Part shown: positions 26,658 to 35,971 of the stretch, piece after piece
Layout: each line of letters starts with the position of its first letter
Position numbering within the stretch: position 1 is the stretch's first letter
Assembly (NCBI RefSeq): GCF_900104605.1
Contig: NZ_LT629960.1
Coordinates: forward strand, 434,001 to 498,000
Reading direction: 5' to 3'
Source of the DNA: Tidjanibacter massiliensis
GTDB lineage: Bacteria; Bacteroidota; Bacteroidia; Bacteroidales; Rikenellaceae
DNA: 64,000 nt
Notes under the pieces: model-generated
What the model was told of the DNA's origin: nothing
The model's input: the letters and a program-made list of their open reading frames with translations, nothing else
The model's database searches: none
Translations under genes and position numbers: made by a program

Positions 26658-27539
26658 ATGCACAGGTCAGGTTTCGTCAATATCATAGGCAACCCCAATG
26701 TGGGGAAATCGACGCTTATGAATGCGCTCGTGGGAGAGCGTCTTTCCATCATCACCTCCAAGGCACAGACTACGCGCCACCGGATAATGGGTATCGTGAA
26801 CGGCGACGATTTCCAGATTGTCTATTCCGATACGCCCGGTATCCTGAAGCCCAGTTACCGGCTTCAGGAGTCCATGATGAAGTTCGTCGCCGGGGCGCTG
26901 AAGGATGCCGACGTCATTCTTTACGTGACCGATACGGTGGAGCGGGGCGACGAAACTTCGCAGCGGATAGTGGACGGTATCGCCGCGAGCGGCATTCCCG
27001 TCATCGTGGTCATCAACAAGATTGACCTTACCTCCCAGGAGGCGCTGGAGGAACTCGCGGCACGGTGGCGGGCGCGGCTGCCGGAGGCCGAGGTGGTTCC
27101 CGTATCGGCGTTGAACGGGTTCAACATAGGAGGGCTGTTCGACCTGATTCTCGCCAGGCTTCCCGAAGGGGAACCTTATTATCCGAAGGATACGCTGACC
27201 GACCGGACGATGCGTTTCTTCGCTTCGGAGATAATCCGCGAGAAGATATTCCTCAACTACCAGAAGGAGATTCCGTACAGTGTGGAGATAGCGATAGACG
27301 AGTATCGGGAGGAGCCCGGTCTTGACCGCATTTCGGCTACCGTTTATGTGGCTCGCGAGTCGCAGAAAGGCATCCTCATCGGACATAAGGGCGAGATGTT
27401 GAAACGGGTGGGGACGGCCGCACGCATCGAACTCGAAAAGTTTCTCGGCAAGAAGGTGTTCCTGCAGCTTTACGTGAAGGTGAGCGACAACTGGCGGGAT
27501 TCCGACAGCCAGCTCCGTCGCTTCGGCTATTCGGAATAG
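26658..27539 (+). CDS. era: GTPase Era
   Basis: A 293-residue GTPase. G1 GNPNVGKST is near residue 10-18, the effector region TTRHR, G3 DTPGI and G4 NKID follow. The C-terminal KH domain (about residues 205-290) carries GHKGEMLKRVGTAAR. Era binds 16S rRNA near the anti-Shine-Dalgarno end and aids 30S assembly. The ATG at 26658 is chosen: the frame is open to 26550, but the -7 box lies in that extension and homology begins at MHRSGFVNIIG. Confidence 0.95.
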   Translation: MHRSGFVNIIGNPNVGKSTLMNALVGERLSIITSKAQTTRHRIMGIVNGDDFQIVYSDTPGILKPSYRLQESMMKFVAGALKDADVILYVTDTVERGDETSQRIVDGIAASGIPVIVVINKIDLTSQEALEELAARWRARLPEAEVVPVSALNGFNIGGLFDLILARLPEGEPYYPKDTLTDRTMRFFASEIIREKIFLNYQKEIPYSVEIAIDEYREEPGLDRISATVYVARESQKGILIGHKGEMLKRVGTAARIELEKFLGKKVFLQLYVKVSDNWRDSDSQLRRFGYSE

Positions 27540-27595
27540 CGTCGGAAGCTGCCGGTCCGTCGGTCGGTGGGGAGCAGTGAAGGCGGTATACGGAA

Positions 27596-27626
27596 AAGGA
27601 GGGAACAGCGAGCTGTTCCCTCCTTT
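27596..27626. terminator. Bidirectional terminator between era and a lipoprotein gene
   Basis: Perfect stem AAGGAGGGAACAGC / GCTGTTCCCTCCTT with a 2-base gap in a tight loop, T-rich on both outer sides. It separates converging genes. Confidence 0.9.
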
Positions 27627-27646
27627 GTTTGATACGGTACTGCCGT

Positions 27647-28471
27647 TTAGTGCTTGTACTGGCCGGTAATCTCTATCGTCGTACCTACGGTGGCATCGGT
27701 CGCTACCGTAGCCTTGGTGATGTGGAGCATGTAATATACATCTTCGTTGATAACGCCGAGTACCACGTCGTAGTCCTGTCCCTTGTCGGCACTGATACCG
27801 GTGTAGGCTTTCATGTCGGAAGCCTTGTCGATGGCTTCTTTCAGGGCCTCCTGGGTCGTGATATTGCTCCAGTCGGCAGCGGCGAGTTCCACGAATTTCG
27901 ATGCGCCGTCTTTCTGAAGCGATACGTTGGTGGCTGCCAATACGTTTTCAGGCCATTTCAGTCCGAATTTGGAGAGGTCGCCCGTGGCTGCCTGTCCGCC
28001 CACACGCTTGAAGGAGAAGGCTGCTGCGGCTGAGAGGTCCGTCTCCCCCGGTTCCTCGGGAGTGGGGTCGTCCTTGGCGGGCGTGTCGAACGACTGGCTT
28101 TTGGTTCCGCCGTTGGAACCCTTTACCGTAGCCGAAAGTGTTATCTTGCTTACGCGCGTTCCCTCTGCTTCCACCGGAACGGTCAGCTTCACGGTCCATT
28201 CGTAATTCTTGCCTTTTGTGATGTCGAGGTCCTGGTCGGGGATGCTGATGGTGGTCGAGCCGTAAGTGTAGCTTGCGGTCACCTCTTTCAGCGAGGAGGT
28301 CTGGGCGCACGTTACGTCGAAACGGCCGAAGAAGGTGCCGTCGGTACGCTCTTCGAGGGTTACTTTTTCAAAAGAGGGATAGACGATTTCGTCGGTACCG
28401 CTCTGGTCGCACGAGGTCAATCCGAGTCCTGCGATTGCGAAGATTGCGAGGAGGGTTGTAAGCTTTTTCAT
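27647..28471 (-). CDS. Lipoprotein of unknown function
   Basis: A 274-residue lipoprotein with signal peptide and lipobox LTSC (about residues 18-21). The mature part looks like two beta-rich domains joined by a DDPTPEEPGET linker at about 130-145. The first half (about 25-125) resembles an Ig-like fold by its alternating pattern; the second half (about 150-270) is not recognised. No neighbour suggests a function. A -7 box lies upstream on the same strand. Confidence 0.65.
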   Translation of the reverse strand: MKKLTTLLAIFAIAGLGLTSCDQSGTDEIVYPSFEKVTLEERTDGTFFGRFDVTCAQTSSLKEVTASYTYGSTTISIPDQDLDITKGKNYEWTVKLTVPVEAEGTRVSKITLSATVKGSNGGTKSQSFDTPAKDDPTPEEPGETDLSAAAAFSFKRVGGQAATGDLSKFGLKWPENVLAATNVSLQKDGASKFVELAAADWSNITTQEALKEAIDKASDMKAYTGISADKGQDYDVVLGVINEDVYYMLHITKATVATDATVGTTIEITGQYKH

Positions 28472-28514
28472 TTCAATTCGTCGGTTTTTGATTTGAAAAT
28501 TAATAATCGGTTTG

Positions 28515-28522
28515 CAAAAGTA
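28515..28522 (-). promoter_or_regulatory. -7 box for the 27647-28471 lipoprotein
   Basis: TACTTTTG on the minus strand matches TAnnTTTG, 44 bases upstream of the start codon. Confidence 0.5.
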
Positions 28523-28883
28523 ATATATTTTCGTTTGGTTGGATTCGGCTCTTCGGGAATTATCTTGTTTGGAAAGCGGTCTCCGTATCTCTTTGTTGTC
28601 CGGGTCGTATCGCGTGCGTTACATAATATCGCTCCCGGCTTTCATCGTCGGAATAAAGGGACTGTTCTTTTTACAGATACTGTTTTTTCAAAAACCGTGC
28701 AAAAGAGAGTGTCGGCGGACTTATTGGCAGAAGTTGCGGACAGTGTGCCGGTTGGTCTGACGAAAAGTCATGGAACGGCCGGCGGGTGGGCTGCGGGTAT
28801 TCTTCCCCGGGCTGTCGGTTCCTGCTTTGTCGCCGGGACGGCGATAAAAGCGGTGCTGCGATATGTAATTGTCAATTATTTTC
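28523..28883. other. Gene-free spacer before the cobalamin riboswitch
   Basis: Open frames on both strands cross this stretch, but none has a signal peptide, motif or plausible start. I see no structured element until the riboswitch promoter. Confidence 0.5.
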
Positions 28884-28891
28884 TATTTTTG
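28884..28891 (+). promoter_or_regulatory. -7 box for the riboswitch transcript
   Basis: TATTTTTG matches TAnnTTTG, 4 bases before the riboswitch P1 arm begins. A TTG at standard spacing was not found. Confidence 0.5.
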
Positions 28892-28894
28892 TGC

Positions 28895-29095
28895 ATGCAA
28901 AAGTGTCCCGAACGCCTTCCTGCGGGAAGCGTGCGACGGATGAAAAGGGAATGCAGTGAGAATCTGCAACAATACCCATTGCTGTGAGTTCCTGCTCCGG
29001 AAGGAGTAAAAGGGGTTTCGCAATCAATTGCCACTGGCTTGCCGAAGTCGGGAAGGCGCGGAACCGGAACGAGTCAGAAGACCTGCTTTGTGCAT
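28895..29095 (+). ncRNA. Cobalamin (AdoCbl-type) riboswitch
   Basis: The conserved B12 box GAGTCAGAAGACCTGC is at 29071-29086. Upstream are the other landmarks in the expected order: GTGAGAATCTGCAACA near 28955, CTGTGA near 28982, GCCACTGG near 29030 and CGGGAAGGCG near 29049. The outer P1 helix is visible as ATGCAAAAG (28895-28903) against CTTTGTGCAT (29086-29095). Such elements turn genes off when cobalamin is abundant. The following 177 bases before the first start codon would hold the expression platform. It precedes a 39-residue peptide gene and a DUF4465 lipoprotein, not a btuB receptor. Confidence 0.92.
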
Positions 29096-29272
29096 AGATA
29101 CCGATTGGCTGCCCGGGGGATTGCGGGCGAAAATCAAAAAGACGATTCTCGATTTTTCCGTTCAGTTTATCCGGATTTCGGAGTGTTTTTGATTGTTCGT
29201 CGTGACTGCGTATCCCTGTCGGCCGGGTCGGTTCGGGACAGATGGATTGTTTAACCTTTTAAAATTAAAAGC

Positions 29273-29392
29273 ATGAAGAACATTGTCGAGTATGAGGCAC
29301 CTGCAATCGAGGTATCGGAGGTGCGGCTGGAGTGTGGCATCGCCGCGAGTATCCGGACGGAGGATTATGTTGAAACGGAAGGAGTTTGGTAA
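29273..29392 (+). CDS. Small conserved-looking peptide gene, 39 residues
   Basis: The ATG at 29273 follows an A-rich stretch and opens a 39-codon frame ending with TAA at 29392. The predicted peptide is acidic, with the pattern YEAPAIEVSEVRLECGIAAS near the start. There is no signal peptide or membrane segment. Short genes with a Y-x-x-P-x-I-E-V opening sit in front of surface lipoprotein genes in Bacteroidales in my recollection; their role is unknown. It is the first gene after the cobalamin riboswitch, and the next gene starts 15 bases later. Confidence 0.55.
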   Translation: MKNIVEYEAPAIEVSEVRLECGIAASIRTEDYVETEGVW

Positions 29393-29407
29393 TTGAAAAG
29401 TCAGAAA

Positions 29408-30943
29408 ATGATGAAAAAGAGAATCATGATAGTTGCGCTCGCAGGCGCGGTACTTGCGGGCTGTTCCGAAGATTTCATGTCGGAAGCGGTATTGCAGCCT
29501 GAAGTTCCTACCGTGCGGCTGGCGGTAGATCATGCCGAGACACGCGCATCGCTCGATGGAGTCTCCGTATCGTGGGAAGCCGGGGATAAAATCAGTGTGA
29601 ACGGGACGACCTATACCCTGCAGGGGAGCGAATCGGAAGGTTGGTATGTCGATGTGGCGGAGGCTGCCTCTTACGAAGCCGTTTATCCGGCCTCGGCGGT
29701 GCGGTCGGACGGTTTGTTGATGCTTCCTGCCGTCCAGCACTATACGGCCGGTTCGTTCGATGCGGCGGCGCATCTGATGACCGCTTCGGCGCAGTCGGTC
29801 GGCGAAGGGTTGCAGTTCAGGAATCAGTGTGCCCTGCTGAAACTCTCCCTCACGGGGGCAGCGACGGTGGAGCGTATCGTGCTGACCGGCAATAACGGCG
29901 AATATCTGGCCGGACCGGGCGAGAGGAACGATACGGCGGGCATGGTACCCGACCAGACTTCGATGGAAGCCGTGCGGTGGATACGTCTCGATTTCGACGA
30001 AGGAGCGGCGCTTACTTCCGAACCGCTGGTATGTTATCTGGTCGTGCCCGTGCAGGAATTTGCGAAGGGGTTCTCGCTCGAAATCCATACTTCCGACGGA
30101 ATGATGATGGAGCAGAGTACCGCCTCGTTGCAGCGGTTGGTTCGTTCGGGTATCCTGTCGATGCCCGCCTTCGAGGTGAAGGGGACGATGCGTGTACTTA
30201 CTTTCGAGGATGAAGACGCTCGTTTCGAAGCCTATACCATTTCCGGTTGCGGAAAAACCGTTGCGACTTGGAGTGAATTGATTGATTCACCGCAATATGG
30301 CGGTCCACTGACCTACAACGATTTTGCAATTACGGGGTATAAATGGCACGATGCGGGCAATACGGAGCTGGCGTCGGAGATTATTGACGGAGGGCCTTTC
30401 TGGAACGGAGGACACGTGCTCTCGAATTATTTTGCGGCCGATTTCAAAGGGTTGACCTATACGGAACAACTGACCGTTTCGACCGGAACGACCGGGGCGG
30501 CAGGTCATGGCGGTTCGGCTAACTTCTGTGTACAGAACGGATATGTAGATGAAACGTCGTATAAAACCGTCCTTCCGTCGTTCTACTTTGCCGACGGCAA
30601 GGCCCGGGTTGTCGACCACATGTACGTCGTGAATACCTGCTATACACTCAATTCGCTCTATTACGGCGACTCTTTCGCTAAGCCGGCAACCGCGGATTCG
30701 TGGTTTAAAATCGTCGCTTACGGCTACGATGCGGATGGCCGGACGACCGGTTCCACCGAATGCTTCCTGTGTAATGGTTCAGCCAATATCGTCGAAGAGT
30801 GGACCAAATTCGATTTGTCGGTATTGGGCTCTGTCACGAAGATAGAGTTCAATATCATGGGCAGTTCCGACCTTTGCGGAGACTACGGATTGAATACGCC
30901 TGCCTACTTCGCTTACGACGACGTGGCGGTACGGTTCGAATAA
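29408..30943 (+). CDS. DUF4465 surface lipoprotein, probable vitamin B12-related (BtuH-like)
   Basis: A 511-residue lipoprotein with signal peptide and lipobox LAGC (about residues 14-17). Residues about 25-265 resemble a Mfa1/fimbrillin-like N-terminal module (WEAGDKISVNG). The C-terminal 250 residues match DUF4465: YVVNTCYTLNSLYYGD, DSWFKIVAYGYD, then FDLSVLGSVTKIEF and NTPAYFAYDDV. DUF4465 proteins recur in cobalamin-uptake loci of gut Bacteroidota, and I recall BtuH B12-binding lipoproteins belonging here, but that identity is not proven by this sequence. Control by the upstream riboswitch supports a B12 role. Tandem ATGs at 29408 and 29411; a TTG at 29393 is in frame. Confidence 0.75.
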   Translation: MMKKRIMIVALAGAVLAGCSEDFMSEAVLQPEVPTVRLAVDHAETRASLDGVSVSWEAGDKISVNGTTYTLQGSESEGWYVDVAEAASYEAVYPASAVRSDGLLMLPAVQHYTAGSFDAAAHLMTASAQSVGEGLQFRNQCALLKLSLTGAATVERIVLTGNNGEYLAGPGERNDTAGMVPDQTSMEAVRWIRLDFDEGAALTSEPLVCYLVVPVQEFAKGFSLEIHTSDGMMMEQSTASLQRLVRSGILSMPAFEVKGTMRVLTFEDEDARFEAYTISGCGKTVATWSELIDSPQYGGPLTYNDFAITGYKWHDAGNTELASEIIDGGPFWNGGHVLSNYFAADFKGLTYTEQLTVSTGTTGAAGHGGSANFCVQNGYVDETSYKTVLPSFYFADGKARVVDHMYVVNTCYTLNSLYYGDSFAKPATADSWFKIVAYGYDADGRTTGSTECFLCNGSANIVEEWTKFDLSVLGSVTKIEFNIMGSSDLCGDYGLNTPAYFAYDDVAVRFE

Positions 30944-30966
30944 CCGGTGGCTCGAACATCGAAAAA

Positions 30967-30996
30967 CCGGGGCGGCGCCTATTAGCGCCGCCCCGG
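30967..30996. terminator. Terminator-like hairpin after the DUF4465 gene
   Basis: Perfect 12-bp stem CCGGGGCGGCGC / GCGCCGCCCCGG with a 6-base loop; no T-tract on the plus strand. It may end both this gene and the converging serine dehydratase gene. Confidence 0.7.
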
Positions 30997-31136
30997 TCGT
31001 GTATCGGCCTGTGATGCCAGACGTGCGGATGACTCTCCTTTCCTGCCTGCCGGAGTTGTCCGGCGCCGGGGCCCCGGTTGGATATCGGTGAAAGTCTCTG
31101 CAATCTATTGTTAAGCGGCTCGCCGGAGCCCGGAGA

Positions 31137-32342
31137 TTATTTGTGGCGCGTATAGTTCTTGGCCAGGCCGCCTTCCGCGGTTTCGCGATAGAGGCTCGGC
31201 ATGTCGAGACCGGTCTCGTTCATCACCTTCACCACTTTGTCGTAATTCACCATGTGATTGCCGTCGGAGAGGGTGGCATAGAGGTTGGCATCGAGAGCCC
31301 GTGCGGCGGCTACCGCATTGCGTTCGATGCAGGGAATCTGCACAAGCCCGCAGACCGGGTCGCATGTCAGACCGAGGAAGTGTTCCAGGGCCATCTCCGC
31401 TGCATATTCTATCTGTGTGGGGGTACCGCCGAACAGTTGGCAGGCCGCAGCGGCAGCCATGGCGCACGCTACCCCCACCTCTCCCTGGCACCCTACCTCC
31501 GCGCCGGAGATGGATGCGTTGGTTTTGGCGATATTTCCGAAGAGGCCTGCCGTTGCGAGTGCGCGCAGTATCCGTACCGTCGGTATTTCGCGGCTTTGGG
31601 CGATGTTGTAGAGCACCGCAGGTACGACGCCGCTCGAACCGCATGTCGGAGCCGTCACCACGATACCTCCCGCCGCATTCTCCTCGGAGGTGGCGAGCGC
31701 ATAGGCGTAGAGTTTCGACCGGCTGCTGAGCGAGTCGTTGAAACTTTTGGCTTTGACCATATAGGTGCTGGCTTTGCGCCGTACCTTCAGTCCGCCGGGC
31801 AGGACGCCTTCGTTGTTCAGTCCGCGTTCGATGGTTTCGCACATCGTCGTCCATATCGTGGAGAGAAACTCCCAGATGTCGTGTCCTTCGTAATCTTCCA
31901 CGTATTCCCAGAACGTTTTGCCTTCGGCCTGGCACCATTTCAGTATCTCCTCGATGGTGGTGAGCGGATAGATATCGACCGGCTTCCGCTGTTTCGTATG
32001 CTCGTTGGCCAATGCTCCGCCCCCTACGCTGAAAATGGTCCATGCCTCTTCGACCTTTCCTCCTTTCAGAGCCTCGTAAAGCATACCGTTGGGATGGAAC
32101 GGCAGGACCGTTTCCGGTTTCCATATCATTTCGGTCGGCGCGACCGGTTCGAGTACCGAAAGGATGGCGGCATCCGTGAGGTGCCCCTTGCCGGTAGCCG
32201 CCAGCGAACCGTACAGCGTGACGCGGAAACTCTCTGCATCGCGGTGGCGTGCAAGGAATTGTTCCGCAGCTTTTTTGGGCCCGACGGTATGGCTGCTCGA
32301 CGGACCGTTGCATATTCTGAATAACTCGCGTATGGATTCCAT
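31137..32342 (-). CDS. sdaA: L-serine dehydratase (iron-sulfur, single chain)
   Basis: A 401-residue single-chain enzyme combining the beta domain (GPSSSHTVGPKKAAE at the N-terminus) and alpha domain. Cysteines that would hold the [4Fe-4S] cluster are in TAPTCGSSG and in TCDPVCGLVQ plus VQIPCIERN. It deaminates serine to pyruvate and ammonia. I start at MESIRELF (32342): the in-frame ATG at 32414 would include the -7 box at 32362-32369. Confidence 0.93.
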   Translation of the reverse strand: MESIRELFRICNGPSSSHTVGPKKAAEQFLARHRDAESFRVTLYGSLAATGKGHLTDAAILSVLEPVAPTEMIWKPETVLPFHPNGMLYEALKGGKVEEAWTIFSVGGGALANEHTKQRKPVDIYPLTTIEEILKWCQAEGKTFWEYVEDYEGHDIWEFLSTIWTTMCETIERGLNNEGVLPGGLKVRRKASTYMVKAKSFNDSLSSRSKLYAYALATSEENAAGGIVVTAPTCGSSGVVPAVLYNIAQSREIPTVRILRALATAGLFGNIAKTNASISGAEVGCQGEVGVACAMAAAAACQLFGGTPTQIEYAAEMALEHFLGLTCDPVCGLVQIPCIERNAVAAARALDANLYATLSDGNHMVNYDKVVKVMNETGLDMPSLYRETAEGGLAKNYTRHK

Positions 32343-32361
32343 AGGATAAGATTTTAGGATG

Positions 32362-32369
32362 CAAAGATA
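32362..32369 (-). promoter_or_regulatory. -7 box for sdaA
   Basis: TATCTTTG on the minus strand, 20 bases before the start codon. Confidence 0.55.
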
Positions 32370-33005
32370 AACGCTTTCTGCTAAGAAATTATTACGGTGG
32401 TGCGGTTTTAGCACCGGTTCCCCGACGGGGCGTTGCCTTCCGGAGAAGGAAAGTTTTCGCAGTGTTCCTGTCGGTCGACCGGACCGGAAGAGTAGGGTAG
32501 GAAATTCGGCCGCCTGTGCTGCAGGACGGGGAACGAAGCCATGTGCCGTGTCGGGCGTGGAGCGCTCTGTTACTGCACGAAGTCCGGGCAGCAGGATGGA
32601 TTTGCAGTCTGTGCCGATAGCCGCCGCTTCTCTTCGATTGCCGGAACCGTCCGCGTGCCCGTTGCCTTGCAGGGGCGGAGAACTTATGAGGCGGCAGGCT
32701 GCCGTGCGGTCAGCGGGGAAGAGACGGGCCGATATGCGTGAAGTTGCCTTTTCGACGCGCAGAGAGGGGGGCGTTGACGCACCCCGGAGAAGCGGTACAT
32801 TCCATTATGACAGAGTGGCATCCGAACCGGGCATGGCCGCATTGTCGGTCGTGAAGAGGGCTGTCCCGCATCGGATGGAATACGGTACCGGCATCTGGAA
32901 GCGGTTACTGAAAGACCAGAGGGATAAATATTATTACTTACCCCTCTGATAGATGGCTATACATTTAACCGTAGCTTGCGTACAAGTATTGCGAATGCAA
33001 TTTCG
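32370..33005. other. Gene-free stretch upstream of sdaA
   Basis: About 630 bases without a supportable gene. Open frames of 60-133 codons occur on the plus strand but have no family resemblance, and GC-rich sequence gives such frames by chance. A short ATTGC/GCAAT hairpin near 32988 could be the 3' end of the tRNA transcript. Confidence 0.5.
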
Positions 33006-33077
33006 TAGTCCCACCAGGAATCGAACCTGGATTTACAGTTTAGGAAACTGTCGTTCTATCCGTTGAACTATGGAACC
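33006..33077 (-). tRNA. tRNA-Arg (anticodon CCT)
   Basis: On the minus strand a complete cloverleaf is readable. The acceptor arm is GGTTCCA / TGGGACT with two G-T wobble pairs. The anticodon stem is ACAGT / ACTGT around loop TTCCTAA, and the T-arm is CCAGG TTCGATT CCTGG. The loop gives anticodon CCT, which reads AGG codons. Length is 72 bases; CCA is not encoded. Confidence 0.95.
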
Positions 33078-33125
33078 GTTGTATCTCTCCGGGCCTTCCC
33101 TGCCGTCCGGCGGGAAAGGGCACTG

Positions 33126-33155
33126 CAAAGATAGTGTTTTTTAGTTATCCGCCAA
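33126..33155 (-). promoter_or_regulatory. Promoter of tRNA-Arg
   Basis: On the minus strand TTG (33155-33153), 19 bases, TATCTTTG (33133-33126). Both Bacteroidota elements are at standard spacing, about 50 bases upstream of the tRNA. Confidence 0.75.
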
Positions 33156-33160
33156 CACGT

Positions 33161-34171
33161 TTATTTGGAGAAATCCCCGCCGTCGTAGGCCCATTTCAGG
33201 TATATCGACCCCCACGTGAATCCGCCTCCGAACGAGGCAAGAATCAGGTTGTCTCCCTTTGCGAGTCTGCTTTCGTAGTCCCACAGGCAGAGCGGTATGG
33301 TCGCAGCGGTCGTGTTGCCGTACTTTTCGATGATGAGCATGCATTTCTCCCGCGGCAATCCTATCCGTTTGGCTACGGCATCAATGATACGGAGGTTGGC
33401 CTGGTGCGGCACGAGATACCGTATGTCCTTTGCCATGAGATTGTTTCGTCTCATTATCTCTACCGTGACATCGGACATGTTGGTGACTGCCGCCTTGAAT
33501 ACGCTCTGCCCGTCCTGATGGGCATAGTGCCAGCGGTTGCGCACGGTCTCTTCTGTGGCAGGATAGGCCGAGCCGCCCGCTTTCATGTAGAGATGCTTGC
33601 CCCCGTTGCCGTCGCTTCGGGTGATGGAGTCGATGAGGCCGTATCCTTCTGTGTTGGGTTCAAGGAGTACTGCCGCTGCACCGTCGCCGAAAAGGGGCAG
33701 GGTAGCCCGGTCGGTCGGGTCGATTATCGAGGACATCTTGTCTCCGCCCACCACGATGACTTTCTTGTTTCGGCCCGTTTCGATATATTGGGCTGCCGTG
33801 ACGAGGGCAAAGATAAATCCGCTGCAGGCTGCGAGAATATCGAAACCGAAGGCGTTCTTGAGCCCGCATTTGGCAGCCGTCAGGTTGGCTGTCGAGGGGA
33901 AGAACATGTCCGGCGTGACCGTAGCGCATATTATCATGTCGATATCGAGCGGGTCGGTGTTGGTCTTTTCCAACAGGTCGTTCACCGCCTTCTCGGTCAT
34001 GTACGACGTTCCGAGCCCTTCTCCCTTCAGGATTCGCCGGGTCTTGATGCCGACCCTTGTCATTATCCATTCGTCGGAGGTGTCTACCATCTTGCTGAGC
34101 TCGAAGTTGTCGAGTATATATTCGGGAAGGTAGGCTCCGACTCCTGTGATTGCAGCAGTAATTTTCTTCAT
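33161..34171 (-). CDS. fabH: 3-oxoacyl-ACP synthase III (KAS III)
   Basis: A 336-residue thiolase-fold enzyme. The catalytic triad is visible: cysteine in DILAACSGF (about residue 114), histidine in VPHQANLR and asparagine in YGNTTAAT. It starts fatty-acid synthesis by condensing acetyl- or branched acyl-CoA with malonyl-ACP. Its first base overlaps the end of plsX, so it is coupled to the upstream operon DUF177-rpmF-plsX. Confidence 0.95.
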   Translation of the reverse strand: MKKITAAITGVGAYLPEYILDNFELSKMVDTSDEWIMTRVGIKTRRILKGEGLGTSYMTEKAVNDLLEKTNTDPLDIDMIICATVTPDMFFPSTANLTAAKCGLKNAFGFDILAACSGFIFALVTAAQYIETGRNKKVIVVGGDKMSSIIDPTDRATLPLFGDGAAAVLLEPNTEGYGLIDSITRSDGNGGKHLYMKAGGSAYPATEETVRNRWHYAHQDGQSVFKAAVTNMSDVTVEIMRRNNLMAKDIRYLVPHQANLRIIDAVAKRIGLPREKCMLIIEKYGNTTAATIPLCLWDYESRLAKGDNLILASFGGGFTWGSIYLKWAYDGGDFSK

Positions 34172-35121
34172 CAGAAATTACGAAATGTGTCCTGTAACTT
34201 ATTAACGAGTCCGCTTTTAACCGTTTTCTCGGTCTGGCGGACCATGTTCTGTATGGCCAAAGCCGACGAACGGCCGTGACCTATCAGAACAACCGCATTG
34301 ATACCCAGTACGGCAGTACCTCCGACGAATTCATAGTTGAGCTTGTCGATATAGTCGTCGTTGATGCCGCGCATGCGGGCCAGTTCATAGAAGCCTTCGG
34401 TCTGTTTCAGTATCGTGTTGCCTACGAAACCGTCGCATACCACCACGTCCGCCTTGCGGCCGGTGAAGATTTCGTTGGCTTCGATGTTGCCCACGAAGTT
34501 GTAACAGCCGTTGTCGGCCATCAGTTCGTAGGCCGCCTTGGTAGTGAGGTTCCCCTTTTCGCTCTCTTCGCCGATATTGAGCAGAGCCACTCTCGGATTG
34601 GCTTTCGCCAGGACGGCTTCGGCATATGCACTGCCTATCAGTCCGTACTGGTCGAGTACGTCGGGTTTGCAGTCCACGTTCAATCCCACATCCAGCAGCA
34701 GGAAACTCCCGCCGTCGAGTGTGGATATGAGCGCCGAGATGGCCGGACGGATGACGCCGCGTATCGTTTCGGCGGAATACATCGCCCCCACGAGCATCGC
34801 CCCCGTGGCACCCGCACTTGCGAAACCGTCTATTTTTCCCTCTTTCAGGTATTTGTAGCCAACCCGGATGCTGGAATCGGTCTTCTGGTTGTAGGCTTTG
34901 GCCGGATGGTCGTCCATGGTGATAACTTCGGTGGTGTGGACGATATCGAAAGTGTCGGACGGAGCGCCGTGCTCTTCCATCACTCTCCTTATTTCTCCTT
35001 CATCGCCGAAAAGAACCAGCCTGCTGTCGCTGTCGATATGCCGGAGGGCCATAAGCGCTCCTTCCACGACAACGTGGGGCGCATAATCGCCCCCCATTGC
35101 ATCAATACCGATTTTCAACAT
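34171..35121 (-). CDS. plsX: Phosphate acyltransferase PlsX
   Basis: A 316-residue enzyme with the typical start [20 protein letters not shown] and later [14 protein letters not shown]-like and CDGFVGNT segments. It makes acyl-phosphate from acyl-ACP for phospholipid synthesis, working with PlsY. The gene lies between rpmF and fabH, the conserved arrangement in many bacteria, which links membrane lipid supply to ribosome production. Confidence 0.95.
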   Translation of the reverse strand: MLKIGIDAMGGDYAPHVVVEGALMALRHIDSDSRLVLFGDEGEIRRVMEEHGAPSDTFDIVHTTEVITMDDHPAKAYNQKTDSSIRVGYKYLKEGKIDGFASAGATGAMLVGAMYSAETIRGVIRPAISALISTLDGGSFLLLDVGLNVDCKPDVLDQYGLIGSAYAEAVLAKANPRVALLNIGEESEKGNLTTKAAYELMADNGCYNFVGNIEANEIFTGRKADVVVCDGFVGNTILKQTEGFYELARMRGINDDYIDKLNYEFVGGTAVLGINAVVLIGHGRSSALAIQNMVRQTEKTVKSGLVNKLQDTFRNF

Positions 35122-35154
35122 GGGAATGACCGTTGAACAGATGCCGCAGGCGTG

Positions 35155-35337
35155 TTATTCCGCCTTTTTCTCGATGGCGAGTTTGCCGCGATAGAAACCG
35201 CATTCGGGACAAACCCTGTGGTACTGTACCGCTGCACCGCAGTTGGAGCATACCGCAACCGTCGGGGTTGCTGCCGTATAGTGGGTTCTTCTCTTATCGC
35301 GCCTCGTCGAGGATACTTTGTGTTTAGGATGTGCCAT
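35155..35337 (-). CDS. rpmF: 50S ribosomal protein L32
   Basis: A 60-residue basic protein with the L32 start AHPKHKVSSTRRDKRR and a four-cysteine zinc ribbon (CSNCG and CPECG). Between DUF177 and plsX, as in many genomes. Confidence 0.96.
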   Translation of the reverse strand: MAHPKHKVSSTRRDKRRTHYTAATPTVAVCSNCGAAVQYHRVCPECGFYRGKLAIEKKAE

Positions 35338-35369
35338 TTTATGTAATTTATATTTGGTTGCTTAATGTT

Positions 35370-35951
35370 TTATTCTTTGTCTTCTCCTTTTTCAAGTTCC
35401 TGCATGAGCTGCTGCAGTTTGCCGCCTTCGTCGGTATCGGCCAGGCTGTGCTGTTCCGTCTCCAAAGCGTCGAACTCCGCCTGACTGATTATCCTGAAAC
35501 GGGCAAGCATCTCCTTGTCGCAAAGCGGCTCTCCGTCGGGACCGGTGCCGTGCACTTTCCGGTAGGGCAGGCTCAATACGATGCTTTCATATATATATTG
35601 TGCCAGCGGTACCTTCTCCTCCGCCGGATTCAGCCACATGACCTCCCCGTCGTAATCCTCCGTCTCGTCGGAGAACTTGACCGTCAAGTCGCCTGTATAA
35701 TTCACCGGCAGTCGGAGGTCGCCCAGGCATCTGTCACACTCCACGGTGACCTCGCCTTCGATGGTGACGTGCAACAAGAGCATCGCGGCGGATTTCTCCA
35801 TGCGGACTTCCGCCTTCATTCGGCCGCCCTGAATGCCCGAGTCTCCGAACTCGCCGAAAAAACGGTCGTCGATTTCGAAATCGAAATCATGGCATCCGTT
35901 CGAAAGCCCTTTCCATGGGATATCGTATGCGTCGAGCAGCTTCATTTCCAT
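35370..35951 (-). CDS. DUF177/YceD family protein
   Basis: A 193-residue acidic protein with the DUF177 pattern: VECDRCLGDL holding a CxxC-type pair, followed by the VKFSDE strand. YceD-type proteins are conserved next to rpmF and are implicated in 23S rRNA or ribosome maturation, though the mechanism is unclear. The C-terminus is highly charged. First gene of the rpmF-plsX-fabH operon. Confidence 0.88.
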   Translation of the reverse strand: MEMKLLDAYDIPWKGLSNGCHDFDFEIDDRFFGEFGDSGIQGGRMKAEVRMEKSAAMLLLHVTIEGEVTVECDRCLGDLRLPVNYTGDLTVKFSDETEDYDGEVMWLNPAEEKVPLAQYIYESIVLSLPYRKVHGTGPDGEPLCDKEMLARFRIISQAEFDALETEQHSLADTDEGGKLQQLMQELEKGEDKE

Positions 35952-35971
35952 TATCAGCCCGCAAATTTATA

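Noticed and set aside
28493-28987. 164-codon plus-strand frame before the DUF4465 gene
   Set aside because: It runs into the cobalamin riboswitch and has no protein features.
32548-32949. Plus-strand frames of 66 and 133 codons upstream of the tRNA
   Set aside because: No family resemblance; overlapping alternatives in several frames suggest chance.
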